From Candidatus Iainarchaeum sp. (GTDB lineage Archaea; Iainarchaeota; Iainarchaeia; Iainarchaeales; JAAZKV01): a DNA stretch of 10,232 nucleotides. This document shows positions 1-7,551 of this stretch, piece after piece. Below the pieces are notes generated by a model, which made no database searches, was not told the DNA's origin, and was given only the letters and a program-made list of their open reading frames with translations. Location: positions 1 through 10,232 of the forward strand of contig JABIDZ010000059.1 of NCBI GenBank assembly GCA_018651445.1, written 5' to 3'. The translations under genes were made by a program, and so were the position numbers. The number at the start of each line of letters is the position of its first letter. Position 1 is the first letter of the stretch.

Positions 1-81
1 ACAATGACAAAGTTGGTTGTATATATTGGTGCTTCAATAGTTTAAAAACCTAACGAATTCACTAGAAAGCGGGGACTTTAG
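1..81. other. Window edge / intergenic, possible 3' tail of a plus-strand gene
   Basis: This stretch lies downstream of the minus-strand surface operon. On the plus strand, frame 1 is open from the window edge to a TAA at 43-45 and would encode a short tail ending in YIGASIV. It could be the C-terminus of a convergent gene, but 14 codons are too few to decide. On the minus strand, a run of five T residues around 45-50 lies about 35 nt beyond the operon stop and could act as an archaeal U-run terminator. Nothing else is supported here. Confidence 0.2.
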
Positions 82-882
82 CTATTTACATACTTCAAGC
101 AATTTGTTAATAGGTACCACTAAACGCGAATTTGCTACACTAGTGTGACTTATACTTTTTTGATTACATTCTTTTGGAACCAGAGGGCTTTCTATAATAA
201 TATCATATTTATCGCCTTTTTCTTGCAAAGTAAAATTAGCAACATTCTCTCCACCACAAACTTTGTAATAACAAGTTTTTGAATCAGCAGTTATAAATTG
301 TAATACTTTTGCTTCGCCTGCATGAAGGAGCTTTGATATCCCAGTATAACATTGTACTCTTTCAAAGTCTCCACCACCATCTTTAACCCAAACTGTGATA
401 ATTTTGCCCGCACCTGACCCCTGCAATATACCAGAAAATGACAAAGCTAATGTTTGCTTAACTGAACTACCACAATTAACCTCTGGAAAAATAATTCTTG
501 GTTTTGGCGCGTTATCACTTAGGAATATATCCACTACAGGAACACCCGCCCAAGTAAACTTACGAACCGCCCTATCCTTGTTTTCATATACCTGCGAAAT
601 TGCAGTCGATGCGGTCGGAGCAACTTGTGATTTAAGCTTCTCAGCTGCTGCGACAGTTATATCACCACTCGAAGTAGGTGCCTTCAACAAAACCTCTTTG
701 TTTAAAGCTCTTAAATAATAAATAACTGATTCTCCAGATGCTAATGTTGTTGTAACCGTCGGAGCAGCTTCGGTTGTTCCACCAACAACCTCTACTTCAA
801 TATCTGCAACCGTGTTCGCAGCAATTGCAAATGCTAAGCAAAAAATAACCGCAATTGCAATAATAAAAACTCTTTTTTCCAT
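82..882 (-). CDS. Secreted six-cysteine protein of unknown function (third gene of surface operon)
   Basis: This 266-aa protein was not recognised by family. Residues 1-22 form a clear Sec signal peptide: basic MEKR, a hydrophobic core, and a small-residue cleavage region ending in AIAA. The mature part starts with a Val/Thr/Ala-rich stretch (about 25-90), followed by a probable beta-rich domain. Six cysteines lie at 137, 178, 204, 209, 239 and 265. An even number, all outside the signal, suggests disulfides in an extracellular protein. No membrane anchor or lipobox is visible, so it is predicted to be released or held by partners. It begins 29 bp after the stop of the giant surface protein on the same strand and is inferred to belong to the same operon. 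A TATA-like box (TTTAAATATA) about 25 bp before its ATG may also give a separate, nearly leaderless transcript. No strong Shine-Dalgarno sequence is seen, only GAGTG about 10 nt upstream. Confidence 0.85.
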   Translation of the reverse strand: MEKRVFIIAIAVIFCLAFAIAANTVADIEVEVVGGTTEAAPTVTTTLASGESVIYYLRALNKEVLLKAPTSSGDITVAAAEKLKSQVAPTASTAISQVYENKDRAVRKFTWAGVPVVDIFLSDNAPKPRIIFPEVNCGSSVKQTLALSFSGILQGSGAGKIITVWVKDGGGDFERVQCYTGISKLLHAGEAKVLQFITADSKTCYYKVCGGENVANFTLQEKGDKYDIIIESPLVPKECNQKSISHTSVANSRLVVPINKLLEVCK

Positions 883-900
883 ATCAATAACACTCTTTTC

Positions 901-911
901 ATATATTTAAA
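901..911 (-). promoter_or_regulatory. Possible internal TATA box for the 266-aa secreted protein
   Basis: In the 29-bp gap between the giant protein and the next gene, the minus strand reads TTTAAATATATG, centred about 25 bp before the ATG at 882. The same spacing is seen for the other apparently leaderless genes in the window. It suggests the last gene of the operon can be transcribed on its own. In such AT-rich DNA a chance match is possible. Confidence 0.35.
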
Positions 912-3900
912 TTATTCTGTTTCTTCTTCAGGAAATATATTTAATATTTCGACTTTTGGTTTTGAAGTTATATCAGAAAATCTGATTTCAAACATTTTAT
1001 TTGCACGAGTTACCTTGTCAGTTGGCAACTGAACCTTATGCCTTTCATCCAAAGAAAATCCAATTTTTTCAAAATCGCCTGGATAAGTCAAAACAAATTT
1101 ATTTTGCACTCCGTTAAATACAAAATCTACAATATTATTTTGAGATGCCTCTCTACCATACCCCTGATAAAATTTAAATCTAACTTTGTCGCCATTCTGC
1201 CACGTAGTGCCGCCGGCAAATAGTTCAACATCCATCACAGGAAATACAGTATTGGAACTATGTGCCTCTGCCAAAGCAGGCATTATATTTGAGATATCTG
1301 CAGGGCTGCCATTTTTATTTCTTTCATAGCCTTCTCCTTCAAAAGGAGTTATATAAATCCCCTCACCTATTCTTTGCACAAGAACTTTTTGATATTTATC
1401 ATCTACCTCAGTAAACACTTCTAATAAACCTGTATCATCATTAAGTCCTGCATTGCTACTTCCGAAGAAATCTAGGAAATAATGCTCCCATTTTGACATT
1501 ATTACAAAAAAAGCAATTTTCTGTCCATTATTATTAAGATTCATCCCAACCGATTCAGCCATTACAAATTCTTTGATCCGCTTAGTAAAACTCGAGCTCT
1601 GAGCCGCCTGATTCGTTGCAAGCCGTTTATCCCTCTCAGGATCATTAAGAAGTGCAAGAATCTCTGCATTTGCTCTTATTCTAGCATTAATACTAATATT
1701 TGTTGTTCCTTCTACTCTTTCACCTGTCGCGTTAGTAATTGTTACCGGGATTGCATTGGGTGCGAACACATCAGGAATTACCACTATATTTGTAGTACTT
1801 TGATCCGCATCAACAGGGATTGGTTTTGGCAAATCGACTCTTACCGCTCCATTAGCATTTGTTAATACTAGCTCAGCATTATCAACAGTACCCGTTATAC
1901 CCACATCAAATGTTTCGTTTGTCACGCCTTCAGGAGACGTTACTTGCAGAACTATTTGTGTTGACATCTTATTTGTAACTACTATTGGCACATCGCCCAA
2001 AACATTTGTAGCTCCGTTAGACGTAATCCCAACACTTTCAACAACTGCAACTTCTCCCGTTTCACTTATTGCAGGCTCTAATTGTATTACAACATTTGTT
2101 TCACCAACACCAATAGCACCATTTGTTGTTGCAACGACATAAGTTTTATTTGATACAGTATCAGTTACATTTGAAACAACGTTAGGTATTGCACTAGTAA
2201 CAACCGCTGTAACAGGAATATTATTTGATACAAGAACCTCACAAGCATTAGTCATATCATTAAACACAACACCCACAACCGGAACACTACTAGTAGCAAC
2301 AACATCGCACACATTGCTTGTAGCCACGGGTGTGTTTGTAACCGTTCCCAAAACCGTGTTTGTAACAACCGGAACAGAATTAGTTATATTATATGCATCT
2401 GGGACAACATTTGTTACTGCACCCGGAACTGTACTAGTAACTACTCCCGTAACCCCAACATTATTTGATACAAGAGCCTCACAAGCATTAGTCATATCAT
2501 TAGTAATAATACCAACAACCGACACCGCACTAGTAGCAACAACATCGCACACATTAGAAGAAGAAACTGGGATAACATTTGTAACCACTTCAGGCATTTC
2601 ATTAGTCACAACTGGAACCGCATTTGTAATTACTTCGGGCACCACATTAGTAATAACCGGAACAGCATTTGTAACATAATTAACTTGTCCTGTTGAAGTA
2701 TTTATTATTCCTGCAACCGCTCCAACTGTACCAGTAGAAAAAACTACTCCCGAAACCGCACCTACCGTATCAGTAACAGAATCTACTCGTCCCGTTGTTG
2801 AATCTACTTGTCCTGTAGCAAGCCCGGGAATGTTCGTTATAACAACATCAATTGTTTCTGTTTCATTTGTTAATGTTGGCGAAGTTGCTTGTGTAACTGT
2901 TACTGTTGGAGCAAGCACTTGTACAACGGCTTGTGTTTCATTAGTATTAATTATTGTTGTTTGGATATTCGATAAATTGGTTTCAACGCAAGTTCCATCA
3001 TTTGTTTTAACAAGTGTTACTGGTGATGGATTAGTTGTCGCAGGTACTACTGGTTGTCCACCACTTGAAGCACTGTCATTAACAAGAGATTCCCCTGCAG
3101 CCAATTGTTCATCTGTAAACCTAAATACTTTTTCAGTGCGGTCCATTACGTGAATATATGTAATTCTCCACTCGCCCGTGCTAGAGTTAAATTCTACAAC
3201 ATATGAGAAAGGACTCTTATTTGCCCCTGGTTTTCCAGTGAAAAACAATGTTCTTGCAAATCCAGTGGTACCAACTTTTTCATCAACCGATATAACTAAG
3301 AAATCACTAAATACACCATTGTCATACATTATTACTGGCTTCAAAAGTATTTCATTAGGATATAATTTATCAATCTTTTTTCGCATTACATTAAAAATTG
3401 GATCGAAAGTTGGATCTGCTTTAGTTACATCAGATCTTTTAACAATTTTTGAACAAGGATCTTTTTTAGTTAAAACTTTTTTTGGTGCTGCTGATACGTT
3501 TTTGAATCTAATATTTTTTATTCTCAAACGCAGTCCACGAGGAGTACCGCCAGTATCTTCAACAATAATTTCTATTACTGGTTCTTTTCCAGGAACTAAG
3601 TGCCCAGCATTAGTCACAACTTCTAATTTATTTGCTCCGCGCGCAAAGAACTCTGCTTCAATTTCATTTCCTTTCACATCTTTCAAAACCATTACTTCTA
3701 ACAAATCACGCATATCAAAAGACGATCTTTTTGAAACTCTTCTAAAATAACCTAATAATGATTCGCCGGTGTTGAAAGTAACATTCAATTCTAAATTATC
3801 TGTTACTCTTAAATCTTCAGGCACAATATCATAGTCGATGTCTGTTGGAACGCGTTTATCAATACTTGAGTTTGGAGAATAGATTACATAATTTACTTTT

Positions 3901-5090
3901 AATTCATTTCCGCCAGGAATAGCTTCAGAATCATAATTCAACAACAACTTGTTATCATAAACATACGAAGTAGTAGCTGTATCAAGTGAAACAACTGCCG
4001 CAACTCCCCCCGCAATGATTATTATAGGAATTGAAACTGGCGCAATAGCCGCAATACCACCCAATGCCGCTATTGGACCAACACCAAACGTGACTGCCGT
4101 AGTCCCAACTGCGGCAGTTGTAGCTAAACCTGCTGCACTCGTCCCTATTAACGCAGGACCAAAAAATTCTTTCCAACCATTACCCTCACTAACTTCTCTT
4201 TTCGTGTCAGTTACATCAGTAAAAGTCCCATCTGCAAGAGATCTATTAAATTCGCTCAGCTTCATTTGCGATACATCTAATTCTTTATTTGGTTTTAAAA
4301 CAGCGAAATTATTCATAACTCGGCTAGGTAAAAGAACAGCATACAATAGTTTTCCATCTTCAGAGACCAATAAAGTATTTTTTGTTCCACTTTCCTCATC
4401 AAAATAAATTTTATCTGAATGCACTTTAATACCATTATCAACTTCTAAGAAATCAAGCCGCGTATCAATGGTTCTAAAGGAACGATTAGCATAACTTATT
4501 TTTTTTCTCAAATCTGCAAGCCCCGTTTTTATATCTAATTTTGCACCCCACCAAAGTACTTCCTTGCGGACAGATTGATCCACGGTAAAGTTTGATAGGC
4601 TAATGTCTGAACCAATCGCCCACATTTTATCTAAATCAAATGAAATCAAACATTGGTTATGGACAATTTTTTTCCCCGCTGTCCAGATACCTCTCAAATG
4701 AATAGCTTGATTTTGCAAACAAGCCGTTCCATTCGCTTCTTCTTTAAGAATTGAACCAAATTTAATAATTTCAAGATTTACGTATTCACTCCCCCTAATT
4801 GAAGGAGAAAATTTAAAATGCCAACCATATGTTGCTAAACCAACTTTGTAGATTATTGTAAGATCTCTTTGATTTGGATCATCTAGATCAAACTTCCAGC
4901 TTTTAGTATTAAACCAATCTAAAAAACCCCCCTCAGCATTCAACTCATTATACGTAAACGTCTCATACATATCATCAAATATAAGATCTGATCCCTTATA
5001 CAATACAATAAACTCTTCTTTAGGCGTAGCAGCAAACGTCATCGATGCTAGAAAACATAAAGCAATTAAAACAATCAATAATCGTTTCAT
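912..5090 (-). CDS. Giant secreted repeat-containing surface protein (about 1392 aa)
   Basis: The family was not recognised. Residues 1-21 are a Sec signal peptide (MKRLLIVL core, cleavage near SMTFA). Visible order: a soluble N-terminal region (about 22-305); a long Gly/Ala-rich hydrophobic segment (about 308-372); beta-type regions (about 375-675); an Asn/Thr/Val-rich low-complexity zone (about 680-1135) containing two tandem 80-aa repeats (about 817-976); and a C-terminal region (about 1140-1392) ending in acidic PEEETE. More than a dozen N-x-S/T sequons suggest N-glycosylation. Mature cysteines are few and include a pair in each repeat. There is no C-terminal membrane helix and no visible sorting signal. 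Start: a GTG lies 9 nt upstream at 5099, but it sits inside the GAGGTG Shine-Dalgarno sequence. The ATG at 5090 has proper spacing and overlaps the upstream TGA as ATGA, so it is preferred. Its likely role as an adhesin, stalk or cell-surface component is inference. Confidence 0.9.
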   Translation of the reverse strand: MKRLLIVLIALCFLASMTFAATPKEEFIVLYKGSDLIFDDMYETFTYNELNAEGGFLDWFNTKSWKFDLDDPNQRDLTIIYKVGLATYGWHFKFSPSIRGSEYVNLEIIKFGSILKEEANGTACLQNQAIHLRGIWTAGKKIVHNQCLISFDLDKMWAIGSDISLSNFTVDQSVRKEVLWWGAKLDIKTGLADLRKKISYANRSFRTIDTRLDFLEVDNGIKVHSDKIYFDEESGTKNTLLVSEDGKLLYAVLLPSRVMNNFAVLKPNKELDVSQMKLSEFNRSLADGTFTDVTDTKREVSEGNGWKEFFGPALIGTSAAGLATTAAVGTTAVTFGVGPIAALGGIAAIAPVSIPIIIIAGGVAAVVSLDTATTSYVYDNKLLLNYDSEAIPGGNELKVNYVIYSPNSSIDKRVPTDIDYDIVPEDLRVTDNLELNVTFNTGESLLGYFRRVSKRSSFDMRDLLEVMVLKDVKGNEIEAEFFARGANKLEVVTNAGHLVPGKEPVIEIIVEDTGGTPRGLRLRIKNIRFKNVSAAPKKVLTKKDPCSKIVKRSDVTKADPTFDPIFNVMRKKIDKLYPNEILLKPVIMYDNGVFSDFLVISVDEKVGTTGFARTLFFTGKPGANKSPFSYVVEFNSSTGEWRITYIHVMDRTEKVFRFTDEQLAAGESLVNDSASSGGQPVVPATTNPSPVTLVKTNDGTCVETNLSNIQTTIINTNETQAVVQVLAPTVTVTQATSPTLTNETETIDVVITNIPGLATGQVDSTTGRVDSVTDTVGAVSGVVFSTGTVGAVAGIINTSTGQVNYVTNAVPVITNVVPEVITNAVPVVTNEMPEVVTNVIPVSSSNVCDVVATSAVSVVGIITNDMTNACEALVSNNVGVTGVVTSTVPGAVTNVVPDAYNITNSVPVVTNTVLGTVTNTPVATSNVCDVVATSSVPVVGVVFNDMTNACEVLVSNNIPVTAVVTSAIPNVVSNVTDTVSNKTYVVATTNGAIGVGETNVVIQLEPAISETGEVAVVESVGITSNGATNVLGDVPIVVTNKMSTQIVLQVTSPEGVTNETFDVGITGTVDNAELVLTNANGAVRVDLPKPIPVDADQSTTNIVVIPDVFAPNAIPVTITNATGERVEGTTNISINARIRANAEILALLNDPERDKRLATNQAAQSSSFTKRIKEFVMAESVGMNLNNNGQKIAFFVIMSKWEHYFLDFFGSSNAGLNDDTGLLEVFTEVDDKYQKVLVQRIGEGIYITPFEGEGYERNKNGSPADISNIMPALAEAHSSNTVFPVMDVELFAGGTTWQNGDKVRFKFYQGYGREASQNNIVDFVFNGVQNKFVLTYPGDFEKIGFSLDERHKVQLPTDKVTRANKMFEIRFSDITSKPKVEILNIFPEEETE
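2161..2640 (-). repeat. Two tandem 240-bp (80-aa) repeats inside the giant surface gene
   Basis: Sequence at 2221-2320 matches 2461-2560 at an exact 240-bp offset with only scattered differences. Weaker similarity at the same offset extends over roughly 2161-2400 against 2401-2640. In the protein both copies contain SNVCDVVATS, then NDMTNACE, then LVSNN. The two cysteines are 22 residues apart and may form one disulfide per repeat. The surrounding sequence continues as shorter, degenerate Val-Thr-Asn-Val-Pro units. The reading frame is preserved and the differences are spread out, which suggests tandem duplication kept under selection as protein. Confidence 0.85.
2680..2830 (-). repeat. Short Thr-Gly-Gln-Val type repeats in the giant surface gene
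   Basis: This part encodes several imperfect short units around TGQVDSTTG, TGRVDSVTD and TGQVNYVTN, mixed with TVGAVSG and TVGAVAG pairs. The DNA motif TACTTGTCCTGT (or the close form TACTCGTCCCGT) accompanies the units. They precede the Asn-Val-Pro repeats and the 80-aa repeats in the protein, so the whole centre of the molecule was built by repeat expansion at several unit lengths. Confidence 0.6.
3975..4165 (-). other. Coding segment for a long Gly/Ala-rich hydrophobic stretch in the giant protein
   Basis: About 65 residues (near 308-372) are almost free of charged residues and rich in Gly, Ala, Val, Ile and Thr, including the stretch SIPIIIIAGGVAAVV. This is long enough for two membrane passes or a glycine-zipper hairpin. 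It lies in the middle of an otherwise soluble secreted protein, about 290 residues after the signal peptide. It may anchor the protein in its own membrane with both flanks outside, or act as a buried or membrane-inserting element. The assignment rests on composition only. Confidence 0.6.
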
Positions 5091-5623
5091 TCTGTGCACA
5101 CCTCTTGTGATAATGTCATGTAAGCAGGAATATTTTCAAATATATCTGAGTTAACCCAGTCATTTAGGGATTCTGCGTTAAGAGTAACTTTTTCTGAGTA
5201 AGAAGGATAATTTATTCTAAAAGTATCAATTTGTTCTGAGAGCGCAGCTGCTTTTGTTTTTAAGTTTTGAAAAGAGTATTGTAGAGAAGCAAGAACGTCC
5301 CCTGAATCACAAATAGATTCTATTTGTTCTAGTTCTTCAAGCAAATCAACTGTGTTATTATATTCTCTAATGAGAAGGATATTATTTACTCTAATTTTTG
5401 CTAGTTCGTTTGCTGCTCCAGAATAATCCGCAACAGCTAATTGTAAGTTACTTAGTTTTGAATCTAACTCACTGTTTGACAAATCAAAATAATCATCTGA
5501 ATCAAAATTGCTTATTGGCGCAGGAACTTGTTCTTCTAAAAAAGAGTCAAATAAACCTAAATAGAATCCGCCCGCCAGAATAACAATAATAACGACTATC
5601 CCTAGAACTACTTTTTTATTCAA
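5087..5623 (-). CDS. Membrane-anchored coiled-coil protein (first gene of surface operon)
   Basis: This 178-aa protein was not recognised by family. Residues 1-4 are MNKK, followed by one hydrophobic helix (about 5-25, VVLGIVVIIVILAGG). That pattern fits an uncleaved signal anchor with the rest outside the cell. Residues 26-48 are acidic and Pro/Asp-rich, and 50-135 is mainly helical with heptad-like Leu/Ile spacing, probably a coiled coil. Cysteines at 105 and 176 could pair. The start is a TTG: there is no in-frame ATG between the upstream stop and residue 169, and an AAGGGG Shine-Dalgarno-like run lies 9 nt upstream. The stop overlaps the next gene's ATG (ATGA), so the giant protein is probably translated by coupling at a set ratio. 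It could be a chaperone, tether or stalk subunit for that protein, which is inference from context. Confidence 0.85.
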   Translation of the reverse strand: MNKKVVLGIVVIIVILAGGFYLGLFDSFLEEQVPAPISNFDSDDYFDLSNSELDSKLSNLQLAVADYSGAANELAKIRVNNILLIREYNNTVDLLEELEQIESICDSGDVLASLQYSFQNLKTKAAALSEQIDTFRINYPSYSEKVTLNAESLNDWVNSDIFENIPAYMTLSQEVCTE

Positions 5624-5666
5624 AAATAAAAACCCCTTTCTAACTATAATTGATTGTTCAGGTAGT

Positions 5667-5675
5667 ATTTAAATA
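5667..5675 (-). promoter_or_regulatory. TATA box of the surface operon
   Basis: The symmetric ATTTAAATA lies about 22-25 bp before an expected transcript start near 5645. This gives a 5' leader of about 22 nt carrying the AAGGGG motif at 5633-5638 ahead of the TTG at 5623. The leader with its Shine-Dalgarno contrasts with the leaderless arrangement of the divergent gene. Confidence 0.5.
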
Positions 5676-5728
5676 TTCGGGAAACGCCTTTTTGAACAGA
5701 TTACGACTGGCAACGAACCCAAGGAAGC

Positions 5729-5738
5729 TTATTAAATA
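5729..5738 (+). promoter_or_regulatory. TATA box of the winged-helix gene; leaderless start
   Basis: TTATTAAATA is centred about 25 bp before the ATG at 5759. No Shine-Dalgarno sequence is present in between, so the message probably begins at or within a few nucleotides of the start codon, which is common in archaea. Confidence 0.55.
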
Positions 5739-5758
5739 CCTTTCAAATTAATTCTCTT

Positions 5759-6535
5759 ATGGTTAGGGTAAAAGACAAACAAATCATACTTGATGACGCT
5801 GAATTTGAGTTATTAAAAGATTTCGAAGAGATGGAATTAATCCCTAATAGAGAAGGGATCTTCTTGTTAATCGACAAAAACAAGGTCTTGGCAGAAGAAG
5901 GAAAACAAGTTTGTATTGATGTTCCCCTAATCGAAGAACAACACGAAGTTATCGAAATGATTACAAACGGAAAGTTAAATGAGTTAGTTGAAGGTGTGTT
6001 TGAAGAAAAGTTAAATGACAAACAAAAGAAAGCTTTACTCGAACTAAAAGCTAGTGGAAAAGTCTTTTTGTTTAAACTAAATGAGACTTATAAGAAAGGA
6101 GTTTACAAAGTTCGCGAAGAAACAAAAGAATTGGAACCAAGCAAAGATAAGAATGCTCCAAAAGCTTCTGAAGATTTTAACGCCAAAGAAAAACTATTAC
6201 CTGATTATACTTTAGAAGTAGATGGTTTTGTTGCTACGAAAAACAATGAGCGTGCAAGAATACTTTCGGTTGAACACAAAGAACAAATAGAAGGAAAAGA
6301 ATTATTTGGAATCAAATCATTTGAAGGAATTTATTATTTAGTTGACGGAAAGTTATTTGAGAAATACAAATCGAAAATAATTTCTTTGCTCGAAGAGAAA
6401 AACAATTTGCAACTCGAAGAAATTGCAAAAACAATTAACGCGTCTAATGAGTTAGTAAAAATCATTATTGAGTTCTTAAAAGAAGATGGCGAAGTTTTAG
6501 AAAAAACAAAGGGCGAAATCTCTTTTATTCAATAA
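5759..6535 (+). CDS. Protein with C-terminal winged-helix domain, unknown function
   Basis: This 258-aa acidic and lysine-rich protein appears cytosolic, with no signal or membrane segment. The C-terminal part (about 201-258) has the winged helix-turn-helix layout: helix 203-213, LEEIAKTI helix (219-226), a recognition-type helix (about 229-242), then a two-strand wing ending in GEISFIQ. A small beta-rich domain precedes it (about 151-200, containing GFVAT and IYYLVDGKLF). A similar helix-then-hairpin unit occurs near 85-118 (KASGKVFLFKL). A charged linker rich in Lys, Glu and Pro (about 120-148) joins the halves. The fold suggests DNA or RNA binding or a protein-interaction role; a regulatory function is inference. 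It is divergent from the surface operon with 135 bp between start codons, so it is a candidate regulator of that operon. Its last 11 bp overlap the end of the convergent membrane-protein gene. Confidence 0.85.
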   Translation: MVRVKDKQIILDDAEFELLKDFEEMELIPNREGIFLLIDKNKVLAEEGKQVCIDVPLIEEQHEVIEMITNGKLNELVEGVFEEKLNDKQKKALLELKASGKVFLFKLNETYKKGVYKVREETKELEPSKDKNAPKASEDFNAKEKLLPDYTLEVDGFVATKNNERARILSVEHKEQIEGKELFGIKSFEGIYYLVDGKLFEKYKSKIISLLEEKNNLQLEEIAKTINASNELVKIIIEFLKEDGEVLEKTKGEISFIQ

Positions 6536-7520
6536 CCCTTTTTTTCCTAAGTCTAAACAGAATAATTAAAACAGGCATTAAAACTAAAATGAATTCTTGG
6601 ATTGAAATGAATCTAATAAAATAATGAACCCAAAAAACCAGTAAAGAAACTGCAAACACTAATGCAAATTCTATATATGGGATTTGAAAATCGTGGTATT
6701 TTTCTGAAAACAAAGTAATACTCTCGTAAACCGTTTTCATTGAGTCATTTAACGGCGTGTCTTCTCCAATGAGTGGAAGAGACAAAATAATATTGAATAC
6801 CAAAACTACAAAATAAACTGATGATGCACCTATAAAAAAATACAGGTATGGCGAAAATATTTCTCCACCCATAAAACCAAAATAAATTTCTTTTAATGCA
6901 AAGAATTCTAAAACTAGTAAAATGATTAAATGCCATAAGTATGAAGACCCTTGTAACACCTTTGAATTGACTTTTTTTGGAAAAGTTATCCCTATAAATA
7001 TTATCGGCACTAAAACCGCAAGCGGTAACAAATATGCATGATCCATTGGAATAATGTCTATTATCGGCACCGCAAAAAATAGTATCATCAAAACAATAAA
7101 ACCAAAAATAAAAATTAGCCCTGAAATTGTTTTGTTTGAATGAGTTAACCTCATCGATAAATAAACAATAAATACAAGAATTCCGGCTCCAAGAATTACT
7201 AAATTATAAACATTACTAGAAGCTAGAATTAAGAAATATATCAATAGCAAATTAAGCAGAACAAAGACTCTTTCATCTAAAAAAGAGATTATTTCTTTGC
7301 GATTAACTATAATAAAAATAAAAGCAAAAAGAAGTCCCAATGCAACAACAAAATCAAAAGCAAGATTCTTTTCGGCTAACCCTAGCAGAGTTAAAACAAA
7401 AGCTCCGCCAAGCATTAATAAAATATTTCTAAGAAACTTCACATTAATCAAATGCCGCGTCATTAAGAGACATTGAAAAATTACTCCTACTAAAAAAACT
7501 AGTTGCATTAAAATGTCCAT
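6525..7520 (-). CDS. Polytopic membrane protein of unknown function (about 11 TM helices)
   Basis: The protein is about 331 aa and almost entirely hydrophobic. About 11 transmembrane stretches can be counted, roughly at residues 1-20, 32-49, 53-72, 85-102, 104-123, 132-156, 162-180, 194-216, 224-248, 286-306 and 311-328. The longest loop (about 249-285) is polar (DTPLNDS, SEKYHDF). The C-terminus ends in a basic RLRKKR cluster, suggesting a cytoplasmic tail. No transporter or enzyme motif was recognised. Start choice: a TTG at 7535 would add five residues, but the ATG at 7520 lies about 26 bp after a TATA-like box, the spacing of the other leaderless genes here, so it is preferred. The 3' end overlaps the convergent winged-helix gene by 11 bp, so antisense read-through between the two messages is likely. 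Confidence 0.85.
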   Translation of the reverse strand: MDILMQLVFLVGVIFQCLLMTRHLINVKFLRNILLMLGGAFVLTLLGLAEKNLAFDFVVALGLLFAFIFIIVNRKEIISFLDERVFVLLNLLLIYFLILASSNVYNLVILGAGILVFIVYLSMRLTHSNKTISGLIFIFGFIVLMILFFAVPIIDIIPMDHAYLLPLAVLVPIIFIGITFPKKVNSKVLQGSSYLWHLIILLVLEFFALKEIYFGFMGGEIFSPYLYFFIGASSVYFVVLVFNIILSLPLIGEDTPLNDSMKTVYESITLFSEKYHDFQIPYIEFALVFAVSLLVFWVHYFIRFISIQEFILVLMPVLIILFRLRKKRVIE

Positions 7521-7540
7521 TAGAACAATACTCAACTAGT

Positions 7541-7551
7541 AAATAAAAAGT
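7541..7551 (-). promoter_or_regulatory. TATA box of the membrane-protein gene
   Basis: The minus strand reads CTTTTTATTTA, centred about 26 bp before the ATG at 7520 but only about 11 bp before the alternative TTG at 7535. The spacing therefore decides the start in favour of the ATG and implies a leaderless message. Confidence 0.5.

Noticed and set aside
1440..1680. Lysozyme or transglycosylase-like domain in the giant protein (FVMAESVGM resembles the catalytic-Glu region of such enzymes)
   Set aside because: The following Gly-Leu-Met-Gln type motif and other conserved residues are absent. The resemblance is limited to a few residues.
2161..2640. CRISPR array, because of regularly spaced repeats
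   Set aside because: The 240-bp period is far too long, the repeats are in frame, and the whole unit is repeated, not short repeats with unique spacers.
2314..3750. Several long plus-strand open frames opposite the giant surface gene
   Set aside because: They are low-complexity Val/Thr mirrors of the repeat-rich minus-strand gene, with no signal, ribosome binding site or promoter of their own.
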